Origin: Burkholderiales bacterium 8X
Lineage (GTDB): Bacteria; Pseudomonadota; Gammaproteobacteria; Burkholderiales; Burkholderiaceae_C
Assembly (NCBI GenBank): GCA_902506565.1
Contig: LR732703.1
Coordinates: forward strand, 186,689 to 250,688
DNA length: 64,000 bases
Direction: 5' to 3'
The position numbers were made by a program, and so were the translations under genes. A model generated the notes under the pieces. The model was given only the letters and a program-made list of their open reading frames with translations, was not told the origin of the DNA and made no database searches. Positions 1 through 7,641 of the stretch are shown here, piece by piece (position 1 is the first letter of the stretch; each line of letters opens with the position of its first letter).

Positions 1-490
1 CGGTCCGCGCAGGCAGCTCTCCGGCCGGCGGTGGGCTGGCCGCCATTTCGGCGGCGGCCGTCGGCGGGGAGGACTGCCGCTCCGGCAAAGCAGCTTCCGA
101 ACCAGGATGGGAGGCCGGCTTGGGACGGGGCTTCGGTTCCGTTCGAGGCTTGCGCTGAGCTTCAACCGGCGCTTTGCGCGCCGGCTCGGAACTTGTCTTC
201 GGCAACGCAGTTGCAGAAGGCGCCGTGGCTTTTGCGTCGAATGCGGCGAATTCGCCCGGTGGAGGCGCCGCCGCCTGGTTCGGGGCGCCCGGCAGATCCG
301 GCGCAGCCGGCGCGATCTCGATCGTGCGGGTCGTGAAACTGCTCACCAACGGCGACGGCTTCGGCGGCATGCCGGCCGGCAGCAGCATCGCGACCAGCAC
401 ATGCACCGCCACGACCGCCAGCGTCAGCAGCGCGAGTCCGCGCCACGCAGGGCGTGGGCCGGTGGGAACGTCGGCGCGGGAGGTGGCCAT
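1..490 (-). CDS. Membrane-anchored proline-rich protein, N-terminal part (possible DUF3108 or TonB-like)
   Basis: The reading frame starts at an ATG at 490 on the minus strand and runs off the left edge without a stop, so only about 163 N-terminal residues are visible. Residues 18-38 form one hydrophobic helix after a short charged start, which looks like an uncleaved membrane anchor. The rest is rich in Pro, Ala and Lys and of low complexity, with the feel of a periplasm-spanning arm. A DUF3108 protein of Burkholderiales or a TonB-like energy transducer would both fit; the diagnostic C-terminus is outside the window. It is divergent from the FAH-family gene, with about 106 bp between the starts. 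Confidence 0.6.
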   Translation of the reverse strand, partial: MATSRADVPTGPRPAWRGLALLTLAVVAVHVLVAMLLPAGMPPKPSPLVSSFTTRTIEIAPAAPDLPGAPNQAAAPPPGEFAAFDAKATAPSATALPKTSSEPARKAPVEAQRKPRTEPKPRPKPASHPGSEAALPERQSSPPTAAAEMAASPPPAGELPART

Positions 491-596
491 GAGGCTGGTG
501 TGAATCGAGCCGGGCGGCGAAGGTTCTGCCTCGTTACACTGCCGCCCGGTCAACCAGTTTAGTAGCGGCGCCTGCAGCGGGCCGAGCCTCCCACAC

Positions 597-1613
597 ATGA
601 AACTCGCCACCCTCAAGGACGGATCGCGCGACGGCCAGCTGGTCGTGGTTTCGCGCGATCTCGCCACCGCCCACTACGCCACCGGCATCGCGAGCCGCCT
701 GCAGCAGGTGCTGGACGACTGGGGCTTCATGAGCCCGCAGCTGCAGGATTTGTCGGACGCCCTCAACGCCGGTCGCGCGCGGCATGCCTTTCCGTTCGAG
801 CCGGCCCAATGCATGGCGCCGCTTCCGAGGGCGTATCAATGGGCGGACGCTTCCGCCTACCTCAACCATGTCGAGCTGGTGCGAAAGGCGCGGGGTTCCG
901 AAGTGCCGCAAAGCTTCTACGCCGATCCGCTGATGTACCAGGGCGGCAGCGACGACTTCATCGGCCCGTGCGATCCGATCGTGGTCGCGGACGAAGCCTT
1001 CGGCATCGACTTCGAAGCCGAGCTGGCTGTCGTGACCGGCGACCTCCGGATGGGTGCCGGGCCCGAGCAGGCGATCGAGAGCATCCGGCTCCTGATGCTG
1101 GCCAACGACGTCAGCCTGCGCAACCTGATCCCCGCCGAACTCGCCAAGGGCTTCGGCTTCTTCCAGAGCAAGCCGGCCACCGCCTTCAGTCCGGTCGCGG
1201 TCACGCCCGACGAGCTGGGCGACGCGTGGCAGGGCGGCCGCGTGCATCTCGCGCTCCAGAGCAGCTGGAACGGCCGCAAGGTCGGCCTGTGCGATGCCGG
1301 CGAGGAGATGACCTTCCACTTCGGTCAGCTGATCGCGCATATCGCGAAGACCCGCAACGTCCGCGCCGGCAGCATCGTCGGCAGCGGCACGGTCAGCAAC
1401 CGCGGCGTCGAGGTCGATGGCCGCATGGATTGGCCCAAGGGCTACAGCTGCATCGCCGAGAAGCGCTCGATCGAGACGATCCAGGACGGCCAGCCCCGGA
1501 CCGAGTTCATGAAGTACGGCGACACGATCCGCATCGAGATGAAGGGACGCGACGGCGCCTCGATCTTCGGGGCCATCGACCAGGAAGTGGTCGGTCCGCA
1601 GGCGACCGCGTAG
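597..1613 (+). CDS. Fumarylacetoacetate hydrolase (FAH) family protein
   Basis: This is a 338-residue enzyme of the FAH superfamily, which hydrolyses or hydrates beta-diketo and keto-enol acids late in aromatic ring degradation. The N-terminal lobe spans about residues 1-110 and the FAH catalytic fold follows. The acidic cluster around E140, E142 and D171 (in FEAELAVV and LANDVSLRN) matches the usual divalent-metal ligands, and the KPATAFSPVAV stretch is typical of the family. Length is normal for the bacterial two-domain form. Its neighbour is an FAD aromatic hydroxylase across a LuxR regulator, consistent with a ring-cleavage role. Exact substrate (fumarylacetoacetate, maleylpyruvate or another) cannot be read from sequence. 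Confidence 0.92.
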   Translation: MKLATLKDGSRDGQLVVVSRDLATAHYATGIASRLQQVLDDWGFMSPQLQDLSDALNAGRARHAFPFEPAQCMAPLPRAYQWADASAYLNHVELVRKARGSEVPQSFYADPLMYQGGSDDFIGPCDPIVVADEAFGIDFEAELAVVTGDLRMGAGPEQAIESIRLLMLANDVSLRNLIPAELAKGFGFFQSKPATAFSPVAVTPDELGDAWQGGRVHLALQSSWNGRKVGLCDAGEEMTFHFGQLIAHIAKTRNVRAGSIVGSGTVSNRGVEVDGRMDWPKGYSCIAEKRSIETIQDGQPRTEFMKYGDTIRIEMKGRDGASIFGAIDQEVVGPQATA

Positions 1614-1669
1614 CGCCTTCGCTCCGGGCAACGCAAGGTCCGGACATCGAGACGGCCGGCCTCGCAGGT

Positions 1670-2458
1670 TCAGCCCGCGAGGTTCGATCGCGATGCCAGC
1701 AGCAATTGCCGGAGGCTCGCCACGCCGAGTCGCTTGAAGCCGCGGTATTGATGCGTGCGAACCGTGGTGAGGCCGATCGCCATCTCGCGCGCGATCTCCT
1801 TGGCGGTCAGGCCGCGCAACAGGTGCGCCATCACCTCGCGCTCGCGCGGGCTGAGTTCGAGCAGCCGCTCGGCGAAGGCCGGCTCGTCCTCGACCGGCCT
1901 TGCGGCCACGGTGCGGCCATGCGCCATCGTGGCTTCGGCCAGGAGCGCCGCATGGCGTTCGAGCAGGTCGAAATCGATCGTCGTGAAGTCCGGCTGCGCG
2001 AGGCTCCGGTAGAAGCTGACCGCGGCGCGCTGGCCGCTCGGGCGGAGCAGCAGGATCGAGGCGCGCTCGCGAATGCCGACATCGCCGTAGCAGGCCGCCC
2101 GGTACGCGGGGTCCGCGACTTCCTCGGCGTGCTGGTGGCCGAGCCACAGTTGGCTGTGCCGCGGCTTCTTGCGGGCCGAGAGCCACGCCATGTTCGGATC
2201 GAGCAGGTCGAAGCGCTGCGCGACATAGCGCTTGGCGGTGCGTTCCGCCGTGTCGCCATAGCTGCTGGCGGCCGACACGGTCTCGATCCGGCCGCTCGCG
2301 CCCACGGCGAACACGGTGCAGAACGTGACGGGCAGCAACGGCGACAGCGCGTCGAGGAAGTGTCGGGCGAGCCGCGTCGTGCCGATGCCGGCGAGCATTG
2401 CCAGGGTGGTGCTCGATGCGACCGATGGGTCCTGGTTGCGGATGGGCCAGCGCTTCAT
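1670..2458 (-). CDS. LuxR-family transcriptional regulator
   Basis: A 262-residue regulator. The C-terminal 61 residues (202-262) form a GerE/LuxR helix-turn-helix, with LSPREREVM, AKEIAREM and TTVRTHQYRGFKRLGV. The N-terminal 200 residues are not a recognisable receiver domain, so this is probably a stand-alone sensor of a small ligand rather than a two-component partner. The start at 2458 is chosen because the upstream in-frame extension is Arg/Gly-rich and unlike coding sequence. No clear Shine-Dalgarno site was seen, so the start is uncertain. It is transcribed divergently from the FAD hydroxylase across 113 bp that contain a GC-rich dyad, so it probably controls that gene and possibly itself. 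Confidence 0.85.
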   Translation of the reverse strand: MKRWPIRNQDPSVASSTTLAMLAGIGTTRLARHFLDALSPLLPVTFCTVFAVGASGRIETVSAASSYGDTAERTAKRYVAQRFDLLDPNMAWLSARKKPRHSQLWLGHQHAEEVADPAYRAACYGDVGIRERASILLLRPSGQRAAVSFYRSLAQPDFTTIDFDLLERHAALLAEATMAHGRTVAARPVEDEPAFAERLLELSPREREVMAHLLRGLTAKEIAREMAIGLTTVRTHQYRGFKRLGVASLRQLLLASRSNLAG

Positions 2459-2485
2459 TTCAACGGATCGAAGGAGGTGGTCGAG

Positions 2486-2515
2486 GGCTCGCGGGCGGAC
2501 GGCACGCCGCGAGCC
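2486..2515. promoter_or_regulatory. Inverted repeat in the divergent LuxR/hydroxylase promoter region (candidate operator)
   Basis: Perfect 8-bp arms GGCTCGCG (2486-2493) and CGCGAGCC (2508-2515) are separated by 14 bp. They lie between the LuxR-type gene and the FAD hydroxylase. A direct repeat CATACG occurs nearby at 2521 and 2536. Position and symmetry fit a regulator site, but the function is inferred. Confidence 0.35.
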
Positions 2516-2571
2516 GGCCTCATACGAAGTTACGACATACGGCCGCGCCCCGCATCGGGACAATCCACCGC

Positions 2572-4332
2572 ATGACTGCTGCAGCCTCCCTTCATCCATC
2601 CGCCCGCGAAGGCGACGCCGCCGGCCCCTTGGCGCCGGTCGCGGGCGGCCTGCCACCTTCGGTCGGCGCTTTCGGCTACACCCGCTTCGCGCCGTGGCTG
2701 CCGCCGCTGGAGGGCGGGGTCGAGCCCGGCCGGCATCCGGTCGTCATCGCGGGCGGCGGCCCGGTCGGCCTGTCGCTCGCCCTCGGTCTCGCCAACCACG
2801 GCGTGCGCAGCGTGATCCTCGAGGCCGACGACACGGTCTGCGTCGGCAGCCGCGCCGCCTGCATTTCGCGCCGGAGCCTGGAAATCGTCGAGCGCCTCGG
2901 CGCACTGCCGGCCTTCCTCGCCAAAGGCCTGCCCTGGACCGGCGGGCGCAGCTTCTACAAGACGGACGAAGTGTTCCGCTTCGCCATGCCGCATGACGAA
3001 CGGCAGAAGCTGCCGCCGATGATCAATCTCGAACAGTACTACATCGAGCAATACCTGCTCGAGGAGATCGTCCGGCGCAACGAGCAGACGCCCGGCCTGG
3101 TCGATATCCGCTGGGGTACCGAGCTCACCGCCTTCGAGGAAGACGGCGAGGGCGTGCGCCTCGAGGCGCGCAATGCGCTCGGCAGCTACGCGCTTCGCAC
3201 CCGGTGGCTCGCGGCCTGCGACGGCGGCCAGAGCTTCGTGCGCAAGTCGCTCGGCCTCGCGCTCGAAGGCACCGCCTACGAGGGCCGCTACGTGATCATC
3301 GACATCGAGCTGCACAGCTCGCATCCGACCGAGCGCAGGGCCTGGTTCGACCCGCCGTGGAACCCCGGCTCGACCGTGCTGATGCATCGCCAGCCGGACG
3401 ACATCTGGCGCATCGACTACCAGCTGCGCGCCGGCCAGAGCACCGAGGAAGCGCTGCAGCCCGCGGCGGTCGCCGAGTTCGTGCAGCGCCATCTGGATGC
3501 GATCGGCGAAGGCCACCTGCCCTGGAAGACCGTCTGGACCTCGGTCTACCGGGCCGGTGCCATGACGCTGCGCGACTATCGACACGGCCATGTGCTGTTC
3601 GCCGGCAATGCGGCTCACGCGATGCCGATCTTCGGCGTGCGCGGCTTGAATTCCGGCTTCGACGATGCAGACAACCTGGCCTGGAAGCTCGCGCTGGTGG
3701 CCCGCGGTCTCGCGTCGGACCGGTTGCTCGACACCTATTCGCAGGAGCGCATCGGCGCCTTCCACGTCAATGCCGAGAACGCGATGCGCAGCACCGAGTT
3801 CATGTCGCCGCCGTCGCGCGGCTTCGACCTGCTGCGGGAAGCGGCGCTGTCGTTGTCCGGCCGCCATCGGGGCATCGCCAACCTGATCAATCCGCGGCAG
3901 ACCCAGGCGGTGAGCTATCTCGCGTCGGATCTTTCCAGCGAGGGCGATGAACTGCCGGCAGGTCCTCGGCCGGGCGAGGTGATGCCCGAGCAGGCCCTGG
4001 CCTCGCGCGGGCACCTGACCGACTTGCTCGGCCCCCGTTTCACCGTGCTGATGCTGGGCTCGCGGGGCCGCCGTTCGGCCGCTGTCGAAGGCTGGACCGC
4101 CGAACTGGCGGAGGCCGGCCTCGCGAAGCTGCCGATCGAATGGGTGCTGCTCGAAGAGGGCGATGCCGACTGGTCGGTGTTCGAGGCCCTGGGCGCGGCG
4201 GAAGGCGCGGTCTACCTGGTCCGACCCGACGGCCATGTGGCCGCACGTTGGCGGAGCCCCGCGCCCGGCGCCTTGTCCCGGGCATTGACCAGGGCGTCGT
4301 CCTTTCGCGCGGCCGCGGAGCAGGTCGCATGA
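2572..4332 (+). CDS. FAD-dependent aromatic hydroxylase (PHBH/MhpA-like monooxygenase)
   Basis: A 586-residue flavoprotein monooxygenase of the FAD_binding_3 class, whose members hydroxylate phenolic rings with NAD(P)H and oxygen. The dinucleotide-binding motif GGGPVG lies at residues 61-66. The conserved C-terminal FAD motif, normally GDAAH, reads GNAAH here (N346), followed by MPIFGVRGLNSGFDDADN. The last 100 or so residues form the thioredoxin-like tail found in MhpA-type enzymes. The ATG at 2572 is preferred because the upstream in-frame extension overlaps the divergent regulator and is not protein-like. Downstream are a DUF2783-like gene and a Bug receptor. Loss of the FAD-ribose aspartate is unusual and could affect cofactor binding. 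Confidence 0.88.
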   Translation: MTAAASLHPSAREGDAAGPLAPVAGGLPPSVGAFGYTRFAPWLPPLEGGVEPGRHPVVIAGGGPVGLSLALGLANHGVRSVILEADDTVCVGSRAACISRRSLEIVERLGALPAFLAKGLPWTGGRSFYKTDEVFRFAMPHDERQKLPPMINLEQYYIEQYLLEEIVRRNEQTPGLVDIRWGTELTAFEEDGEGVRLEARNALGSYALRTRWLAACDGGQSFVRKSLGLALEGTAYEGRYVIIDIELHSSHPTERRAWFDPPWNPGSTVLMHRQPDDIWRIDYQLRAGQSTEEALQPAAVAEFVQRHLDAIGEGHLPWKTVWTSVYRAGAMTLRDYRHGHVLFAGNAAHAMPIFGVRGLNSGFDDADNLAWKLALVARGLASDRLLDTYSQERIGAFHVNAENAMRSTEFMSPPSRGFDLLREAALSLSGRHRGIANLINPRQTQAVSYLASDLSSEGDELPAGPRPGEVMPEQALASRGHLTDLLGPRFTVLMLGSRGRRSAAVEGWTAELAEAGLAKLPIEWVLLEEGDADWSVFEALGAAEGAVYLVRPDGHVAARWRSPAPGALSRALTRASSFRAAAEQVA

Positions 4333-4393
4333 GCGCTGCTTCCAGCGGAGCCTCGGAACATCGAATCGGCGCACAGCATCGGAAAGGAAGCGC

Positions 4394-4729
4394 ATGACCA
4401 CCGCAACCGCCGCAACCGCCGCAACCGCCGCAACCGCCGCAACCGCCGCGACCGCCATGACCCCCATGACCACCATGACCACCATGACCGACACGACCTT
4501 GCCGCCCGAAGCCCGGGATCGCCTCTATGCCGAGTGCGCCAACGCGATCAGCGAAGCCGGCAGCGAGAGAGAATCGCTTTTTCTCGCGCGGCTCGCCTTG
4601 CTGCTGTTCGAGCAGGTCGGGGACGAGGCGCGTTGCCGCGCTGCCATCGCGGATGCCTTGCACGACCTGCCGGTGCCCTCCCTTTCTGCCGACGCAGGGC
4701 CGGACGGTAGATGCCGAGCCGCCGAATAG
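4394..4729 (+). CDS. Small DUF2783-like protein with repeat-expanded N-terminus
   Basis: A 111-residue protein. The last 75 or so residues (PEARDRLYAEC, then ARLALLLFEQVGDEARCRAAI) resemble DUF2783, a short helical family of unknown function often found beside FAD hydroxylases and Bug receptors, as here. The first 30 residues are encoded by two 9-bp tandem repeats and read as Thr/Ala then Met/Thr repeats. AAGGAAG at 4384-4390 supports the start at 4394. Four in-frame ATGs at 4457, 4466, 4475 and 4484 lie inside the repeat and could serve as later starts. The function is not known. Confidence 0.6.
   Translation: MTTATAATAATAATAATAATAMTPMTTMTTMTDTTLPPEARDRLYAECANAISEAGSERESLFLARLALLLFEQVGDEARCRAAIADALHDLPVPSLSADAGPDGRCRAAE
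4403..4492 (+). repeat. In-frame 9-bp tandem repeats (GCAACCGCC x6, then ATGACCNCC-like x4)
   Basis: Six units of GCAACCGCC (the last GCGACCGCC) run from 4403 to 4456. Four units of the type ATGACCACC, with variants, run from 4457 to 4492. The unit length is a multiple of three, so copy-number change would alter length without shifting frame. Confidence 0.9.
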
Positions 4730-4764
4730 TTGTTGCAGCCACCTCAACCTGGAGACCTTTGAAC

Positions 4765-5739
4765 ATGGATCGCAGAACCCTTCTCGCCGGCATCGCCGCC
4801 ACCGCTGCCGCAGCCGCCGCGCCCTGGGCGCGCGCGCAGGCCTATCCCGAGCAGTTGATCAAGTGGATCGTTCCGTATCCGGCCGGCGGCGGCACCGACG
4901 TGATCGCCCGCACCCTGGCCGAGGCCATGCGCGCATCGCTCGGCCAGCAGATCGTGATCGACAACCGCCCGGGCGCGGCCACCAACATCGGCGCCGAGCT
5001 GGTGAGCCGGTCCAAGCCGGACGGCTACACCATCATGTCGGCCGACAACGCCGTGCTGGCCTTCAACGAATACCTGTTCAGCAAGCTGCCGTTCAGCCCC
5101 GAGAAGGACTTCACGTACATCGGCGCGATCGGCAAGTTCCCGCTGGCCCTGGTGGTCCACCCGGACTTCCCGGCCAAGGACTTCAAGGAGTTCCTCGCCT
5201 ACGTCAAGGCCAACCCGGGCAAGGTCAACTACGCGTCGCCCGGCAACGGCTCGCCGCACCATCTCGCGATGGAGATGTTCAAGAACCGGACCGGTACCTT
5301 CATCACCCACATTCCCTACCGCGGCGCTGCGCCCGCGATGGCGGACGTGATGGGCGGCCAGGTGCCGTGCATGTTCCTCGACCTGGCCTCGGGCCTGCCG
5401 ATCATGACCGGCAAGAAGGTCCGGGTGCTGGCGATCGGCTCGGGTGCGCGTTCGCGGGTGCTGCCCGATGTGCCCACGCTGGCCGAGGTCGGCGTGCCGA
5501 ACACCGAGGTGTTCGCGTTCCAGGGCGTGCTCGGGCCGGCCGGCTTGCCGCAGCCGGTGGTGGCCAAGCTCAATGCCGATCTCAACAAGGCCTTCGGCGA
5601 TCCGGCGGTGCAGAAGCGTTTCTCCGATTTCGGCATGGAAGCCATGCCCGGTACCCCGGCCCAGTTCGCGGCGCTCTCGCGCGCCGAGTCGAAGCGCTGG
5701 GGGCCGATCATCAAGTCGGCCGGCGTCAAGCTGGATTGA
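4765..5739 (+). CDS. Bug-family tripartite tricarboxylate transporter substrate-binding protein
   Basis: A 324-residue periplasmic receptor of the Bug (TctC-like) family, hugely expanded in Burkholderiales, which binds carboxylates or amides. The N-terminus MDRRTLLAG followed by an Ala-rich core and ARA|QA is a signal peptide, cleaved near residue 24. The RR pair makes Tat export possible. Family motifs seen are VPYPAGGGTDVIAR, NRPGAATNIGAELV, PDGYTIM and HIPYRGAAPAM. ATG 4765 is preceded by GGAGA at 4751-4755. No TctA/TctB membrane partners are nearby, which is normal for this family. Its position behind the hydroxylase suggests uptake or sensing of that pathway's substrate. Confidence 0.93.
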   Translation: MDRRTLLAGIAATAAAAAAPWARAQAYPEQLIKWIVPYPAGGGTDVIARTLAEAMRASLGQQIVIDNRPGAATNIGAELVSRSKPDGYTIMSADNAVLAFNEYLFSKLPFSPEKDFTYIGAIGKFPLALVVHPDFPAKDFKEFLAYVKANPGKVNYASPGNGSPHHLAMEMFKNRTGTFITHIPYRGAAPAMADVMGGQVPCMFLDLASGLPIMTGKKVRVLAIGSGARSRVLPDVPTLAEVGVPNTEVFAFQGVLGPAGLPQPVVAKLNADLNKAFGDPAVQKRFSDFGMEAMPGTPAQFAALSRAESKRWGPIIKSAGVKLD

Positions 5740-5760
5740 GCCGGAAGCCCTCGTCCGGGC

Positions 5761-5791
5761 GGCTGCCCGGCGCCGGCAAAGCCGGGCAGCC
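5761..5791. terminator. Strong inverted repeat between convergent genes
   Basis: Perfect 11-bp arms GGCTGCCCGGC and GCCGGGCAGCC around a 9-nt loop lie between the convergent Bug receptor and MORN-variant genes. There is no T-tract on either strand, so termination is inferred from position and stem strength. Confidence 0.55.
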
Positions 5792-5827
5792 AACCAGGCG
5801 CGGCTGCGTTGCGGCGATCCGGCGCGG

Positions 5828-7051
5828 CTACCGGGCGAAGGCCTTGCGCGAGCCGTCTTCGAAGACCTCGTCGTCGCGCTCCACCTTGCCGGACGCATCC
5901 CAGGTGCGTTCGCGGGTGATCCGGCCCTTGTCGTCATAGCTCGACTCGGCCCGCAGCCGCCCGTCTTCACCGAATCGCTGGTGGGTGCCCATGGGCGATT
6001 GCCGAACGCGAGACGTGACCAGGTAGCGGCCAATCGAGGCCTGCTTCCCGTTGTCGTGGAACTCGGTGATCTCGACGGTGCGTGCGTCGCCGCCCTCGCC
6101 GTACACCGACGTGCTGCGCGGTTGGCCGTTCAGATAGAAGCTCTGGTCGCGAACCGGTTCGCCGGCAGGGTTCCAGCTGCGGTCGCGCACCAGCGTGCCT
6201 TTTTCGGAGAACTCCTGCTCGCGCTGGCGGCTGCTCCCTCGCTCGGTGAGCAGGTGCACGACCTCGCTGCGCTGCACGCCTTCGGACGACCAGCGGCGCT
6301 CGATGCGCTGGGTGGCCGAGGTCTCGATCAACGAAGCCGGCTTGCCGTTGTCGTAGAGGTTCTCGGCACGCACCCGCTTGCCGGCTGCGAAGACCAGTCG
6401 AGAGCGGACGACCCCCTTGGTATCGAACAGCTCGACCTGGCCCGGCGAAGCGCCGAAGCCGCAAAGCCTGGCGTCGTCCAGCAGCGGCGCGAGCATCGGC
6501 TTGTCGCCGCAACGCAGCGCCGAGAGCTGCCCGCGCTCGGTGAATTCGGCCGAAGCCCGCTCGCCGGGTTCGGCGTAGAAGGTCAATCGCCGCAATTGGC
6601 CGTTCGGGTAGTAGCTCCGGGCGAGTCCGGTCTCGCGGCCGTTGTCGTAGCTGGATTGGTAGAGCAGCTGCCCGGTCGGGGAAAACTCGCGGGCCTGGCC
6701 CTCGCGGTTGCCGCGCGCATTGACGCTGTGCTCCTTGACCACCTTGTTGTTCTCGTAATAGCGAACGATGCCGAGGTAGGCCCCGTTCTGCAGCTGGTGC
6801 TCGCGGACGATCTCGCCGCTGTCGCGATCCTTGCAGCGCATCAGGCCGGTCTTGCCCGCCGTGCTGTTGCCGTTGTTCGGGTTGATGGGTTGGCCATCGA
6901 GTTCACAGTCCTGCACGGCCCAGGCGGCAGGCGGTGCAGCCAGCGAAAGTAGTGCGACGCTGGCGACCAGAAGCGGGCTTGCAGCGCGCCGGACGCGCGC
7001 GAGGCGACAAGCGGGCAAGGCGGCCATTGCGGAGGCAGGCAGGTCGGCCAT
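5828..7051 (-). CDS. Secreted MORN-variant (YwqK-like) repeat protein
   Basis: A 407-residue exported protein. Residues 1-45 hold a basic start, a Leu/Ala core and AWA|VQ, a signal peptide cleavage site; M9 is an equally good start. The mature part carries many degenerate 20-24 residue repeats of the form YxNGxxxxxxxYxxxG (YYENNKVVKEH, YDNGRETGLARSYYPNGQL, FYLNGQPRSTSVYGEGG, FHDNGKQASIGRY). These match the MORN-variant repeats of the YwqK family, which build an elongated beta-sheet. Family function is not settled; a surface or periplasmic binding scaffold is plausible. It starts 6 nt after the VOC gene's stop, so the two are probably co-transcribed. Confidence 0.75.
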   Translation of the reverse strand: MADLPASAMAALPACRLARVRRAASPLLVASVALLSLAAPPAAWAVQDCELDGQPINPNNGNSTAGKTGLMRCKDRDSGEIVREHQLQNGAYLGIVRYYENNKVVKEHSVNARGNREGQAREFSPTGQLLYQSSYDNGRETGLARSYYPNGQLRRLTFYAEPGERASAEFTERGQLSALRCGDKPMLAPLLDDARLCGFGASPGQVELFDTKGVVRSRLVFAAGKRVRAENLYDNGKPASLIETSATQRIERRWSSEGVQRSEVVHLLTERGSSRQREQEFSEKGTLVRDRSWNPAGEPVRDQSFYLNGQPRSTSVYGEGGDARTVEITEFHDNGKQASIGRYLVTSRVRQSPMGTHQRFGEDGRLRAESSYDDKGRITRERTWDASGKVERDDEVFEDGSRKAFAR

Positions 7052-7057
7052 GTCGGT

Positions 7058-7468
7058 TCAGGCGTCGTAGATGGTGGAAAGCGATCGAAAGCCCTTGGCC
7101 TCGATCGGGTTGCCGAAGGGGTCGCAGAAGAACATCGTCCATTGCTCGCCGGGCTGGCCCTCGAAACGCACTTGCGGCTTCAGCACGAAGTCGACGCTTG
7201 CCGCTTCGAGGCGTTCTGCCAGCTGCTGCCATCGAGGCAGTTCGAGCACGATGCCGAAGTGAGGCATCGGCACCAGCACGTCGCCGACACGGCCGGTCGC
7301 CGAGGTTCGAAAGGGTTCGCCGAGGTGCAGCGAGATCTGGTGCCCGAAGAAGTCGAAGTCGACCCAGGTATCGGTGCTGCGGCCCTCTGCGCAGCCCAGG
7401 ATGCCGCCGTAGAAGGATCGCGCGATGTCGAGATCGCGAACGTTGAAGGCGAGGTGGAAGATCGACAT
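7058..7468 (-). CDS. VOC-family (glyoxalase/dioxygenase-like) protein
   Basis: A 136-residue single-module vicinal oxygen chelate protein. It opens with MSIFHLAFNVRDLDIARSFY, where the His is the usual first metal ligand. HQISLHLG and FFCDPFGNPIEAKGF supply the other expected His and Glu ligands. The family covers glyoxalases, extradiol dioxygenases and antibiotic-binding proteins, and substrate cannot be deduced. The start at 7468 matches the family's usual beginning; an upstream ATG at 7522 would add 18 Arg-rich residues with no homology. No strong ribosome site was seen. It is followed closely by the MORN-variant gene. Confidence 0.88.
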   Translation of the reverse strand: MSIFHLAFNVRDLDIARSFYGGILGCAEGRSTDTWVDFDFFGHQISLHLGEPFRTSATGRVGDVLVPMPHFGIVLELPRWQQLAERLEAASVDFVLKPQVRFEGQPGEQWTMFFCDPFGNPIEAKGFRSLSTIYDA

Positions 7469-7641
7469 GGAAGCGGGAAGGTCTCGGTCGCGCCATTGTC
7501 CATGGCGCACGAATCTTGCCAAGCGTGGACCTTCGACTTACAGCGGCGAAATCCGACCCGAATGCAAGCCGCGCCGGCATTCTTCGGCCCATGCTTGGAG
7601 TAAGCTGGCCGCTACCCGATCACCTCTCCAGGAGACCTCCG

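Noticed and set aside
534..2186. A 550-codon minus-strand frame across the FAH-family and regulator genes
   Set aside because: The composition is that of a shadow frame, and it overlaps two genes with recognised domains.
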